A stretch of DNA of 64,000 nt from the NCBI RefSeq assembly GCF_000160775.2, contig NZ_CM001024.1, positions 2,541,241-2,605,240 of the forward strand. Reading direction: 5' to 3'. Shown one piece after another: positions 50,730 through 59,314 of this stretch. How positions within the stretch are numbered: position 1 is the stretch's first letter; each line of letters opens with the position of its first letter. A program made the translations under genes and the position numbers. Origin of the DNA: Aeromicrobium marinum DSM 15272. Lineage in GTDB: Bacteria; Actinomycetota; Actinomycetes; Propionibacteriales; Nocardioidaceae. A model generated the notes under the pieces. That model made no database searches. It saw nothing but the letters and a program-made list of their open reading frames with translations, and was not told where the DNA came from.

Positions 50730-50745
50730 AAACAGTCAACCCTGC
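50730..50745. promoter_or_regulatory. Candidate operator upstream of the AtuA-like operon
   Basis: AAACAGTCAACCCTGC, 26 bases upstream of the operon's first start; 14 of 16 bases match 52205-52220 upstream of the TetR gene, in the same orientation. Extended, it has inverted ends ACAAACAG/CTGCTTGT. Probable binding site for the TetR at 51573. Confidence 0.6.
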
Positions 50746-50767
50746 TTGTAACTTCCCGGACGGAGTC

Positions 50768-51571
50768 TCAGCGGTCGGCGAGACGCTGCGGGTCGCTGCC
50801 GGGCAGACCGGCGAAGGCCTGCACGACGTCGAGCCAGTCGTCGGCCGCCGGCCCGACCGCATGGACGTCGACGTCGTCGCGGTGCCGCCGACGCGTGGCC
50901 AGCAGTCCGAAGTCCCACCCGTCGCCCGTGACCCGGTCGGCGGCGTCCTCCGGGCCCCACGACCAGACCTCGCCGCTCGGCCCGGTCAGCTCCACCCGCA
51001 CCGGGGCGTCCGGCGCCTCGGCACCGCGCATCAGGTAGGCGAAGCCGCGGGTGCGGACCCCGAGATGGCAGATGTGGCGCACGCGGTCGGTGCGCGGCAC
51101 CTCGGTGCCGATCGCCTCGGCGACGTCGTGACCGTGGGCCCAGGTCTCCATGATCCGTGCCGTCGCCATCGAGACCGGCGCCATCGGAGGGCCGAACCAC
51201 GGCACCTTGACCCCGTCGGGCACCCCTCGGAGGGCGTCGGCCAGCTTGGCCCGCGACTGGCGCCAGTGGTGCAGCATCGAGTCCGGCGGCAGCTCGGCGA
51301 GCCGCTCGGTCTCGGAGTCGACGAAGCCTCCCGGGTCCGCCTGCGCGACGACGAGCAGCTGGTCCCACTCCTCGCCCTGGGCGATCGCGGCCAGCGAGGC
51401 ACGGTCGGTCCACAGCAGGTGGGCCACCTGGTGCAGCACGGTCCACCCCTCCGCCGTGGTGACCGTCGCCCACCCGGCCTCGTCGAGACCGGACACCCAG
51501 GCGTCGAGCTGCTCGCTCTCCGCGTCGAGGTCGGTCAGGACGGTCTCGAGGATGGTCGCTCGCTGATTCAT
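50768..51571 (-). CDS. DinB/maleylpyruvate-isomerase-like protein (TIGR03084 type)
   Basis: 267 residues. N-terminal four-helix metal-binding domain: LDAWVSGLDEAGWATVTTAE then WTVLHQVAHLLWTDRA with the first His, and MATARIMETWAHGHDVAEAI with two more His, the pattern of mycothiol-dependent DinB-fold enzymes. A C-terminal SCP2-like part follows. It is often adjacent to AtuA genes in actinobacteria. It starts one base after the TetR stop and is co-transcribed with it. Confidence 0.8.
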   Translation of the reverse strand: MNQRATILETVLTDLDAESEQLDAWVSGLDEAGWATVTTAEGWTVLHQVAHLLWTDRASLAAIAQGEEWDQLLVVAQADPGGFVDSETERLAELPPDSMLHHWRQSRAKLADALRGVPDGVKVPWFGPPMAPVSMATARIMETWAHGHDVAEAIGTEVPRTDRVRHICHLGVRTRGFAYLMRGAEAPDAPVRVELTGPSGEVWSWGPEDAADRVTGDGWDFGLLATRRRHRDDVDVHAVGPAADDWLDVVQAFAGLPGSDPQRLADR

Positions 51572-51572
51572 G

Positions 51573-52196
51573 TCACTTCTCCAGGTCGTGGTCGAGGCTC
51601 AGGGCCCAGGCGTCGAGGATCGAGTCGCGCCGGGCACGGTCGTCCGACAGCGACGCCGCCAGCCCGAGGCCGCGGAGCATGTCGAGCGTGGCCTGCACCA
51701 GCTGGCGGTTGCGCCCACGGGACTCGTCGACGCCGAGCAGCTGCAGGGCGTGGGCGTGGGTCTCGCGGCCGATGCGGCGCTCCAGCGGACCCACCGCGGC
51801 GCGCAGCTCGTCGTCGGTCCTCGCGGCCACCCACAGCTCGAGCGCCGCGAAGAACACCGGCGAGGTGAAGTGGTCGGCCAGCACGTCGAGCACCGCACGG
51901 GTGCGTCCCTGCTCCGGCTGTTCGGCGAGGTCGGCGGTCAGGTCGTCGCGGCGCCGCTCGCTGAGGAACTCGACCGCCGCGACGACGAGGTCGAGCTTGC
52001 TCGGGAAGTGGTGCAGCTGTGCCCCCCGGCTCACCCCGGCGCGCTGGCTCACCACGGTGGTGGTGGTGCCCGACCAGCCGAGCTCGACCAGGCTCTCGAC
52101 GGTGGCCTCCATCAGCCGGTGGCGCATGGCCCGGCTGCGTTCGCCCTGGGGCGTCCGGACGGTCGACGAGGCGGTCACGCGGCCAGCATGCGCCAT
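51573..52196 (-). CDS. TetR-family regulator of the AtuA-like operon
   Basis: About 207 residues from ATG 52196 (GTG 52178 is possible). The HTH (about 28-70) has ESLVELGWSGTTTTVVSQ and RAGVSRGAQLHHFPSKLDLV; the C-terminal domain is helical with FFAALELWVAARTDDELRAAV. First gene of a two-gene unit upstream of and parallel to the catabolic operon. The shared motif in front of both units suggests autoregulation and repression lifted by an acyl-CoA or terpenoid ligand. Confidence 0.88.
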   Translation of the reverse strand: MAHAGRVTASSTVRTPQGERSRAMRHRLMEATVESLVELGWSGTTTTVVSQRAGVSRGAQLHHFPSKLDLVVAAVEFLSERRRDDLTADLAEQPEQGRTRAVLDVLADHFTSPVFFAALELWVAARTDDELRAAVGPLERRIGRETHAHALQLLGVDESRGRNRQLVQATLDMLRGLGLAASLSDDRARRDSILDAWALSLDHDLEK

Positions 52197-52204
52197 GAGC
52201 ACAA

Positions 52205-52220
52205 AAACCGTCAACCGTGC
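52205..52220. promoter_or_regulatory. Candidate operator upstream of the TetR gene
   Basis: AAACCGTCAACCGTGC, starting nine bases upstream of the TetR start. It matches 50730-50745 at 14 of 16 bases and lies between partly inverted CACAAA and TTTGTG ends. Confidence 0.6.
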
Positions 52221-52350
52221 CGGTTTGTGGTCCGGTGGCGCCGGACGCCGTGGGGGCAGGCGTCCTCGGTTGACCCGCACCGGCACGGACGGGCACGATT
52301 TGGCGACGGTCGCGACGCCTTGACGACCACTCCACGCCCTTGGGGGGCCC

Positions 52351-54054
52351 ATGTCCGACACCGTGATCGCACCTCCGGCCGAGCCCGAACCGCAGAAGTC
52401 GGGCGGCGGCCTCAAGGTCGCCCTCGGCATTGCCGGCGTCGCGGTGCTGGCCCTGGCCGGTGTCGGCGCCTACGCCTGGACCCAGCTGTCCGGCGGCGGG
52501 ACCCAGCCGCACGACGTGCTCCCGGCCGACACGATCGCCTACGCCCGCATCGACCTGGACCCGTCGGCGAGCCAGAAGGTTGCCCTCCTGCGCCTGGTCG
52601 ACCGGGTGCCCGAGATCGCCGAGGAGATCGGCATCGACGACGAGGACGACGACCTGCGGCGCGTGCTGGTCGAGGGCGTGCTGGAGTCGTCCTGCGACGT
52701 CGACTACGACGACGACGTCGAGCCGTGGCTCGGTGAGCGGCTGGGCGTCGGTCTCGGTCCCGACCTCGAGGACGAGCAGATTCGCATCGCCGTGCAGGTC
52801 ACCGACGAGGACGCCGCCCGCGACGGCATCGCGACCCTCTTCGAGTGCGCCGGCGAGGAGTTCGGCATCGCGTTCCTCGACGGCTACGCGATCGTGACCC
52901 CCACGCAGGACGAGGCCGATGCCGCGGTCGAGGCGGCCGGCGAGGGGTCGCTGGCCGACACCGAGGCGTTCGCCGCTGATCTGGACGACCTCGGCGACGA
53001 CGGCCTCGTGTCGGTGTGGGCCGACCTGGAGGAGGCTGGGTCGCTGGTCTCGGAGTTCGGGTTCGGCCTCGGGTTCGACGAGGAGCTGGCCGACACGGGC
53101 GGGGCCACCTCGGTCTTCCTCGCCCTGCGGGCCGGCAGCGACTCCCTCGAGATCGGCGGGTTCACCCGGGTCGCCGACGAGCCGGAGACCCCTGACGTCC
53201 GCGGCCTGGGCGACCTGCCCGACGACACGGTGGCAGCGATCTCGGTCGTCGGCGCCGGCGAGTACGCCGTGGAGCTCTACGAGGGGTTCCTCGAGGGGCT
53301 GTCCGGCTTCCCCTTCGGCGGCGGGTTCGACGACGGTGCCTTCGAGGAGTTCGAGGAGTTCGACCCGCTGGAGGGCCTGACCCAGGACGAGATCGACGAG
53401 CTGAGGGAGATCCTGGGCGACGACTTCGACGCGATCTACGGCGACGGCGCGACCGACCCGCTCGGCGGTGGGCTGTTCGACGACGGCCTCGGCTTCGACC
53501 CCGAGGGCGCGATCGAGGAGTTCGGGACCACCTACGACCTGCGGTTCCCGGAGGACCTCGAGTCGCTGTTCGGGGACGCGCTCACCCTCTACGTCGGTTC
53601 GACCGGCCTGCGCGAGCTGCCGACGCTCGAGGGACCGGAGGCCACCGAGCGCCTGTCGGCCGGTCTGGTGCTGAGCGGGGGCGCCGGTGCGGCCGACCTG
53701 GCCGAGCGGCTGGTCGCGGCGGTCACCGCGGCCTCCGGCATCGAGCTGGTCGCCGAGCCCACCGACGACGGCGCCGTCATCGCGACCAACGCGGAGGTGG
53801 CCGAGGCGCTCACCTCCGACGGCGACCTCGGCTCGTCCGACGCGTTCGAATCGGTGATGGCCGGCGGCGGGCCGTTCGGCGGCTTCTTCGTCGACGTGGC
53901 CGCGATCATCGCCGAGCTGCGCGAGGCGGACCCGCCCGAGGACGTCGACTCGTTCTTCGACGACCTGTCGATCGTGCGGGCGGTGGGCGTCTCGGGCTCC
54001 CGCGAGGACGACCGGATCGGGTTCAGCGTCAAGGTGTCCTTCACCGACGAGTGA
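52351..54054 (+). CDS. DUF3352-type membrane-anchored acidic protein
   Basis: 567 residues: a short Pro-rich cytoplasmic start, one membrane span (about 22-44) and a large extracytoplasmic domain beginning DVLPADTIAYARIDLDPSAS, the typical opening of DUF3352. Extremely rich in Asp and Glu (for example DDGAFEEFEEFDPLEG), with two Cys. Function unknown in the family. ATG 52351 follows GGGGGGCCC. It stands alone. Confidence 0.82.
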   Translation: MSDTVIAPPAEPEPQKSGGGLKVALGIAGVAVLALAGVGAYAWTQLSGGGTQPHDVLPADTIAYARIDLDPSASQKVALLRLVDRVPEIAEEIGIDDEDDDLRRVLVEGVLESSCDVDYDDDVEPWLGERLGVGLGPDLEDEQIRIAVQVTDEDAARDGIATLFECAGEEFGIAFLDGYAIVTPTQDEADAAVEAAGEGSLADTEAFAADLDDLGDDGLVSVWADLEEAGSLVSEFGFGLGFDEELADTGGATSVFLALRAGSDSLEIGGFTRVADEPETPDVRGLGDLPDDTVAAISVVGAGEYAVELYEGFLEGLSGFPFGGGFDDGAFEEFEEFDPLEGLTQDEIDELREILGDDFDAIYGDGATDPLGGGLFDDGLGFDPEGAIEEFGTTYDLRFPEDLESLFGDALTLYVGSTGLRELPTLEGPEATERLSAGLVLSGGAGAADLAERLVAAVTAASGIELVAEPTDDGAVIATNAEVAEALTSDGDLGSSDAFESVMAGGGPFGGFFVDVAAIIAELREADPPEDVDSFFDDLSIVRAVGVSGSREDDRIGFSVKVSFTDE

Positions 54055-54070
54055 ACCGGAATGGCGGCGC

Positions 54071-55291
54071 TCAGGCGGTGAAGAGGGACCGCAGGGTGCG
54101 GCGACCGGTCGTGGCGAGCTCGGGCTCGGGCTCGGGCTCGGCGGCGTCGAACTCGCCCGTGTCGTCGCTCACCAGCTCGCCCACGAGCGGCTCGGTGACC
54201 GAACCGTCGTCCTCGATCTCGGCGCGGGGAGCCTCGCCCACGGCGATCCGGGCGAACCGGGCGGCCAGCTGCAGCGCGATCCGCGCCTCGGGCAGGGCGT
54301 CGGCGAGCACCGGGAAGGCGTGCACCTGGCCGCGCCACAGGTGGGTCTCGACCTCGACCCCGCGGGCGGCGAGCAGCAGCGCCATCGCCTCGACCTCGGG
54401 CCGCAGGATCTCGTCCTCCACCGCCAGCAGGAAGGACGGGGAATCGATGTGCTCGGTGGCCTCCAACGGCGAGACCGCGCCCTCGATCTCGGCGCCCTCG
54501 GGCAGCCACCGCTTGCGGACGACCCGCAGCCGGCGCAACGGAAGGTAGGCGTCACTGACGCGGGAGACGCGCTGCACGTCCTTGTCCTGCCGGTCCGGGT
54601 CCAGGCTCAGCAGCGGCGAGAACGCCAGCACGCCGGCGGGCGGGTGCAGGCCTCGCCGCGTCGCCAGCTCGGCGACCTTCATCGACAGGTAGCCGCCGGC
54701 GGAGTCCCCGGCGACGACGACCTTGTCAGGGTGCACCACCTGGTCGAGCAGGGCCTCATAGGCCGTGATGGCGTCCTGCACGGAGTCGGCGACCGTGCCC
54801 TCGGGGATCTGCACGTAGTCGACCGAGATGACCGTCGCCCCGCTGTAGAGCGCGAGCCGCTCGCAGATGCGCCGGTGCGTCTCGATGCCGCAGGAGAAGA
54901 ACCCGCCGCCGTGGAAGTACAGGATCGTCATGTCGCTCGACGGGCCGTAGCGATGGGTCATCGACTCGACCGTCACCCCGCCGAGCTCGAACCGGTACGG
55001 CTCCACGTAGCGCGACCGCGGGCCGCGGGCCGAGAGTGCGTCGAAGCGACGCATGGCTCGCACCGTGCGGTCGTTGAACGGCACCACCGCCAGCGCCGGC
55101 TTGAGGACCATCCGGAGCGAGCGCTGGAGCACGCGGGCCTGCAGGCTCGCCCGGTGGTGGACGACCGCGTCCTCGAACACCACCTGCACCGGGCCGCGCC
55201 GACCGGGACGGACGATGCGCAGACCGGTCGTGCGGGGCTCCCGCGCGCGACGGAACACCCGGAGCTGTCGGCGCAGGAAGGAGGCGATCAT
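54071..55291 (-). CDS. Alpha/beta hydrolase, HSL-family esterase/lipase
   Basis: 406 residues. Hormone-sensitive-lipase family motifs: LYFHGGGFFSCG with the HGGG oxyanion hole, GDSAGGYLSM with the nucleophile Ser, an Asp in VEDEILRPEVEAM and His in LWRGQVHAFPV. It hydrolyses carboxylic esters in the cytosol; mycobacterial LipN/LipW-type proteins are similar. The C-terminal 60 residues are an acidic, low-complexity tail ending RRTLRSLFTA. It is convergent with the DUF3352 gene. Confidence 0.88.
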   Translation of the reverse strand: MIASFLRRQLRVFRRAREPRTTGLRIVRPGRRGPVQVVFEDAVVHHRASLQARVLQRSLRMVLKPALAVVPFNDRTVRAMRRFDALSARGPRSRYVEPYRFELGGVTVESMTHRYGPSSDMTILYFHGGGFFSCGIETHRRICERLALYSGATVISVDYVQIPEGTVADSVQDAITAYEALLDQVVHPDKVVVAGDSAGGYLSMKVAELATRRGLHPPAGVLAFSPLLSLDPDRQDKDVQRVSRVSDAYLPLRRLRVVRKRWLPEGAEIEGAVSPLEATEHIDSPSFLLAVEDEILRPEVEAMALLLAARGVEVETHLWRGQVHAFPVLADALPEARIALQLAARFARIAVGEAPRAEIEDDGSVTEPLVGELVSDDTGEFDAAEPEPEPELATTGRRTLRSLFTA

Positions 55292-55370
55292 GCGCCCACG
55301 GTAGCCGCGGCGACCCGCCGCCTCAAGGGACGAACATCACGTTTGCGCAGGTCAGGCGGGCTACAGCCGG

Positions 55371-56015
55371 TCACTCCGCCCGGAAGACGGCATCGACGGC
55401 CACCTCGATCACCACGGGCCGGGGCCGGATCGTCAACCCCTGGTCGACCGACTCGGCCATCCGTGCCATCAACGGGCTGACCGGCCCCGAGGCCCCGCCG
55501 AGCATGTCGGGATCGGCCAGGTGCACCGCGACGACGCGGCCACGGCGCACCGCGTCGGCGTAGGCCTGCGCCTTGACGACGGCGTCCTCGACCGCGGCCC
55601 GGCGCACCTCGGCCTCGTACGACCGGCGGTCGGCGGCGGCGACGTCCCAGGTGATCGACCCGATCTCGACGCCGTCCTGGGAGGCCCAGTGGTCGATGAA
55701 TCCGGCCATCCGCTCGAAGTCGACGAACTCGGCCTCGACGTCGACGTGGGCGGTCTGCACGGGCGGAAGCCGCTCCCCTGCGTCGCCCCACGGACGGTGC
55801 CCGAAGGCCCGCACCTGGTCGCTCGACCAGGTGGTGACGGCCCGCAGGCCGGCCAGCTCGCGCAGGTGGCCGCCGATCTCGGCCTGGACGGCGGCGGCCC
55901 GGGCCAGCACGTCGGCCCGGTCGGGACCGTCGGTGACCGCGGCGAGGTGCAGGGCGGCCCGATCGGGCTGGTGCGAGGCGCGCGCCGACCCGCGGACGGT
56001 GATCTCCAGGCTCAT
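55371..56015 (-). CDS. SIMPL-domain (DUF541) protein
   Basis: 214 residues, SIMPL/DUF541: EITVRGSARASHQPDRAALH at the N-terminus and a long helical region with AVVKAQAYADAVRRG typical of the family. There is no signal peptide, unlike many relatives, so it is predicted to be cytosolic. Start ATG 56015. It is divergent from the monooxygenase, with the shared palindrome in between. Function unknown. Confidence 0.8.
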   Translation of the reverse strand: MSLEITVRGSARASHQPDRAALHLAAVTDGPDRADVLARAAAVQAEIGGHLRELAGLRAVTTWSSDQVRAFGHRPWGDAGERLPPVQTAHVDVEAEFVDFERMAGFIDHWASQDGVEIGSITWDVAAADRRSYEAEVRRAAVEDAVVKAQAYADAVRRGRVVAVHLADPDMLGGASGPVSPLMARMAESVDQGLTIRPRPVVIEVAVDAVFRAE

Positions 56016-56062
56016 CCCCCCATGATGCGGTGTGACGCTGTCGAGGGGCGTCGCCCCTTGCC

Positions 56063-56079
56063 AGATACCGTCGGTATCT
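56063..56079. promoter_or_regulatory. Palindromic operator upstream of monooxygenase (shared with 22301-22317)
   Basis: AGATACCGTCGGTATCT, an 8-1-8 perfect palindrome 15 bases before the monooxygenase start; arms identical to those at 22301-22317. It lies between divergent genes and could also affect the SIMPL gene. Confidence 0.7.
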
Positions 56080-56094
56080 GGTTTTGTGTGGCGC

Positions 56095-57615
56095 ATGGCA
56101 CCCTCCGCGAGACGCCCGAAGCACACCCCCGCCGACCACGTGCACGACGCCGTCATCGTGGGGGCCGGGTTCGGTGGCATGGGCGCGGCCATCGCGCTCC
56201 AGCGGCTCGGTCGCGACGACCTGGCGATCCTCGACAGGGAGGACGACCTGGGCGGCACGTGGCACGTCAACCACTACCCCGGCCTCGCCGTGGACATCCC
56301 GTCGTCGACCTACTCGTACTCGTTCGCCCCCAATCCGTACTGGTCGCGCATGTACGCACCGGGACCCGAGCTGAAGCGCTACGCCCTGCACGTCGCGGAG
56401 AAGTTCGACCTGCGCCGGCACATGCGCTTCGGAGCCGTCGTCACGGGTGCGGCCTGGGACGAGGCCACCCGCACGTGGACCGCGACCCTCGCCGGCGGCG
56501 AACAGGTCCGCGGGCGCCTGCTGCTCACCGCCACCGGCTACCTGTCGCAGCCGAAGATGCCTGACATCCCGGGCGTCGAGGACTTCGCCGGCACCGTCAT
56601 CCACACCTCGGCGTGGAAGGACGACCACGACCTGACGGGCGAGCGCGTGGCGGTCATCGGCACCGGCGCGACCGCCGTGCAGCTGATCCCCGAGATCGCA
56701 CCGGCCGTGGCCGACCTCACGGTCTTCCAGCGCACGGCGATCTGGGTGACCCCGAAGTCGGACGCGGCGATCCCCCGGGTGGTGCAGGGGCTGTACGCAC
56801 GGGTGCCGCTGACCCAGCGGGTCGTGCGCGCCGTCGGCTCCACCGTGCTGGAGGCGATCATGGTCACCGGTGTGCTGAAGTACCGGCAGCTGGGCCGCCT
56901 CAACCGGATCGCCGAGAAGTGGGCGACCTGGCACCTGCACCGGCAGATCGCCGATCCCGTGCTGCGACGCCAGCTGACCCCCGACTACTCGTTCGGCTGC
57001 AAGCGACCCACGTTCTCCAACGACTACTTCCGCACCTTCAACCGGTCCAACGTGCACCTGGAGACCAACCCCATCGAGCGCATCGATGCCGGCGCGGTCA
57101 TCACCGCCGACGGGGTCCGCCACGAGATCGACACGCTCGTGCTGGCCACGGGGTTCAGCCTGTGGGAGACCAACTTCCCGGCGCTGCCCATCACCGGGCG
57201 CGACGGGCTGGACCTGGGGACGTTCTGGCGCGAGCAGCGGTTCCAGGCGTACGAGGGTGTCAGCATCCCCGGGTTCCCCAACCTGTTCTCGCTGAGCTCG
57301 CCGTACTCGTACTCGGGGCTCTCGTACTTCACCACCGTCGAGTCGCAGATGAAGCACCTCACCCGGCTGCTGCAGGAGGTCGACCGACGGGGTGCCACGA
57401 CGTTCGAGGTCTCCGAGGAGGCGAACCGGCGCTTCCTGCACGCGATGAAGGAGCGGCTCCACAGCTCGGTGTTCGAGCACGGCAGCTGCGGGACCGCGCG
57501 CAGCTACTACTTCAACCAGCACGGCGAGGCGACGCTGCTCCGGCCGACGTCGACCCTCAACGCCTTCCGCGAGGCCGGCCGTTTCCCGCTCGAGGACTAC
57601 GTCATCGCCGCCTGA
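56095..57615 (+). CDS. Flavin monooxygenase, Baeyer-Villiger type
   Basis: 506 residues. First FAD motif IVGAGFGGMGAAIAL (about 21-35), the BVMO fingerprint FAGTVIHTSAW (FxGxxxHxxxW, about 168-178), and NADP motif VIGTGATAVQLIPEI. Such enzymes insert oxygen next to ketones to make esters or lactones; AlmA-like relatives act on long-chain substrates. ATG 56095 is preferred over GTG 56032 because the operator ends 15 bases upstream. Co-regulation with the SDR at 22326 is suggested by the shared palindrome. Confidence 0.9.
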   Translation: MAPSARRPKHTPADHVHDAVIVGAGFGGMGAAIALQRLGRDDLAILDREDDLGGTWHVNHYPGLAVDIPSSTYSYSFAPNPYWSRMYAPGPELKRYALHVAEKFDLRRHMRFGAVVTGAAWDEATRTWTATLAGGEQVRGRLLLTATGYLSQPKMPDIPGVEDFAGTVIHTSAWKDDHDLTGERVAVIGTGATAVQLIPEIAPAVADLTVFQRTAIWVTPKSDAAIPRVVQGLYARVPLTQRVVRAVGSTVLEAIMVTGVLKYRQLGRLNRIAEKWATWHLHRQIADPVLRRQLTPDYSFGCKRPTFSNDYFRTFNRSNVHLETNPIERIDAGAVITADGVRHEIDTLVLATGFSLWETNFPALPITGRDGLDLGTFWREQRFQAYEGVSIPGFPNLFSLSSPYSYSGLSYFTTVESQMKHLTRLLQEVDRRGATTFEVSEEANRRFLHAMKERLHSSVFEHGSCGTARSYYFNQHGEATLLRPTSTLNAFREAGRFPLEDYVIAA

Positions 57616-57634
57616 GCTCGTGGTCGGCGTTCGC

Positions 57635-57752
57635 GGTGGTTTCGAGGCTCGCACGCTCGCACCTCAACCACCATGACGTCACCTCGCCTCGGGCTGGCGA
57701 CCCCGTTCGCCAGCCCGAGCCTGCGAGGGCGTGAGCGCAGCGAGGCGAACCC
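57635..57752. repeat. Single PAL-C copy (57635-57672) followed by inverted PAL-D copy (57683-57752)
   Basis: The first unit has GGTGGTTTCGAGG and CCTCAACCACC ends with a short GCACGCTCG middle. The second carries CTCGGGCTGGCGA and its inverse TTCGCCAGCCCGAG, then the GAGGGCGTGAGCGCAGCGAG module, the reverse complement of the tandem array at 41728. Both lie between parallel genes. Confidence 0.85.
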
Positions 57753-57808
57753 CGCGGAGCTCGTCACACTTCGACCGACCGACCCGCCGGCGCGCCTAGA
57801 CTCAGGTG

Positions 57809-59128
57809 ATGGTGACCCTCGCGGACCTGCAGGTCAAGACCGTCGGCCCCAGCACGATCACCTCTCCCCTCGCGTCCTACGTGGGTGGTCGGACGACCAA
57901 CGAGTACTACGTGGGCGCCGACGACCGGATCCTGTTCGACGACACCGTCGAGCTGGTGCGATCTCGCGGCCTGCCGCTGGACGAGCTGCCGACCTTCGAG
58001 ACCGGCGGCCCGCGCGAGCTGATCCACTTCGACCCCGCGACGACCCGCGTCGGCATCGTCACCTGCGGCGGACTGTGTCCCGGCCTCAACGACGTCATCC
58101 GTGCCCTGGTGCTGGAGCTGCACGAGCACTACGGCGTCGACGACGTGCTCGGGTTCCGCAACGGCTACGCGGGGCTGGTGCCCGAGTCCGGGCTGCAGCC
58201 GATCCCGCTCACGTCGGAGGTGGTGGCCAACATCCACGAACGGGGCGGCACGATGCTCGGCTCGTCACGGGGCGCGCAGGACGTCGGCACGATCGTCGAC
58301 ACCCTGCAGATGCGTGGCCTGTCGATCCTGTTCGTCATCGGCGGGGACGGCTCGATGCGCGGCGCCCACCGGATCGCCGAGGAATGCCTGCGGCGCGGCA
58401 ACGGCATCGCGGTGGTGGGCGTGCCGAAGACGATCGACAACGACATCCCGCACATCGGCCAGAGCTTCGGGTTCCAGACCGCGTACGCGCGGGCCTCGCA
58501 GTCGATCAAGGCCGCCAAGATCGAGGCCGAGGCTGCCATCAACGGCATCGGGATCGTCAAGGTGATGGGCCGCCACGCGGGCTTCATCGCCTGCTACTCG
58601 GCGCTGGCCAACCACAACGCCGACTTCGTGCTGATCCCCGAGGTGCCCTTCGCCCTGCACGGCGACAACGGCCTGCTGGCGCACATCCGGCGCCGGGTCG
58701 AGCGCGACGGCAACGCGGTGCTGGTGGTCGCCGAAGGTGCCGGCCAGGAGCACCTGCCGGTGACCGACGAGACCGACGCGTCGGGCAACCGGGCACTGGG
58801 TGACATCGGCCGGTTCCTGCGCGAGGTGATCCGCGAGGAGTGGACCGCCCGCGGCGAGGAGGTGATGCTGCGGTACTTCAGCCCCGGCTACTTCATCCGC
58901 TCGGTACCGGCCGACCCTGCCGACGCGGTCTACTGCGCGCGGTTGGCGCAGACCGCGGTGCACGCGGCCATGGCCGGCCGCACCGACATGGTGGTGGGCC
59001 GCCGCCGGCACCGGTTCGTGCACGTGCCGATCGAGTACGTGACCCACCGCGCTCACGGCGTCTCGGCCGACGGCGACCTGTGGCTCAGCGTCCTGGAGTC
59101 GACCTCCCAGCCCCACGACATGACCTGA
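57809..59128 (+). CDS. pfkA: 6-phosphofructokinase, probably ATP-dependent, long-clade
   Basis: 439 residues, longer than the 320-340 of classical bacterial enzymes, with an N-terminal extension of about 70. GIVTCGGLCPGLND (PRPP-like phosphate loop), IGGDGSMRGA and PKTIDNDIPHIGQSFGFQTA are the active-site motifs. Gly in GGDGS favours ATP, while Lys in PKTIDND is as in PPi and plant/trypanosomal ATP enzymes, so phosphoryl donor is inferred as ATP. ATG 57809; a GTG one codon upstream is possible. Confidence 0.9.
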   Translation: MVTLADLQVKTVGPSTITSPLASYVGGRTTNEYYVGADDRILFDDTVELVRSRGLPLDELPTFETGGPRELIHFDPATTRVGIVTCGGLCPGLNDVIRALVLELHEHYGVDDVLGFRNGYAGLVPESGLQPIPLTSEVVANIHERGGTMLGSSRGAQDVGTIVDTLQMRGLSILFVIGGDGSMRGAHRIAEECLRRGNGIAVVGVPKTIDNDIPHIGQSFGFQTAYARASQSIKAAKIEAEAAINGIGIVKVMGRHAGFIACYSALANHNADFVLIPEVPFALHGDNGLLAHIRRRVERDGNAVLVVAEGAGQEHLPVTDETDASGNRALGDIGRFLREVIREEWTARGEEVMLRYFSPGYFIRSVPADPADAVYCARLAQTAVHAAMAGRTDMVVGRRRHRFVHVPIEYVTHRAHGVSADGDLWLSVLESTSQPHDMT

Positions 59129-59136
59129 CGCCCTCA

Positions 59137-59213
59137 CCCCGACCCAGATGTGCTCCCACATCAACCTGAATTCCGCCAGGATCGGTTGATTCGGGAGCAC
59201 ATCTGGGTCGGGG
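59137..59213. repeat. Palindromic repeat PAL-A, copy 2
   Basis: Arms 59137-59158 and 59192-59213 pair at 21 of 22 positions. Compared with copy 1, one stem position changed from A to T with the matching T-to-A change in the other arm (CAGATGTG/CACATCTG), so pairing is preserved. It lies just after the phosphofructokinase stop. Confidence 0.8.
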
Positions 59214-59314
59214 TGGGGACGCGGCGCTGCCGTCCGAATGACGAGACACCTGTCCACCGTTGCGACCGCGTGCGACGCTGAAGGGGCAGACCACCCGAGA
59301 CTTCAGGAGCATCC

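Noticed and set aside
59214-59314. SAM riboswitch upstream of metY
   Set aside because: I looked for the conserved core motifs of SAM-type riboswitches (for example a GGCAACC segment) and saw none in the leader.
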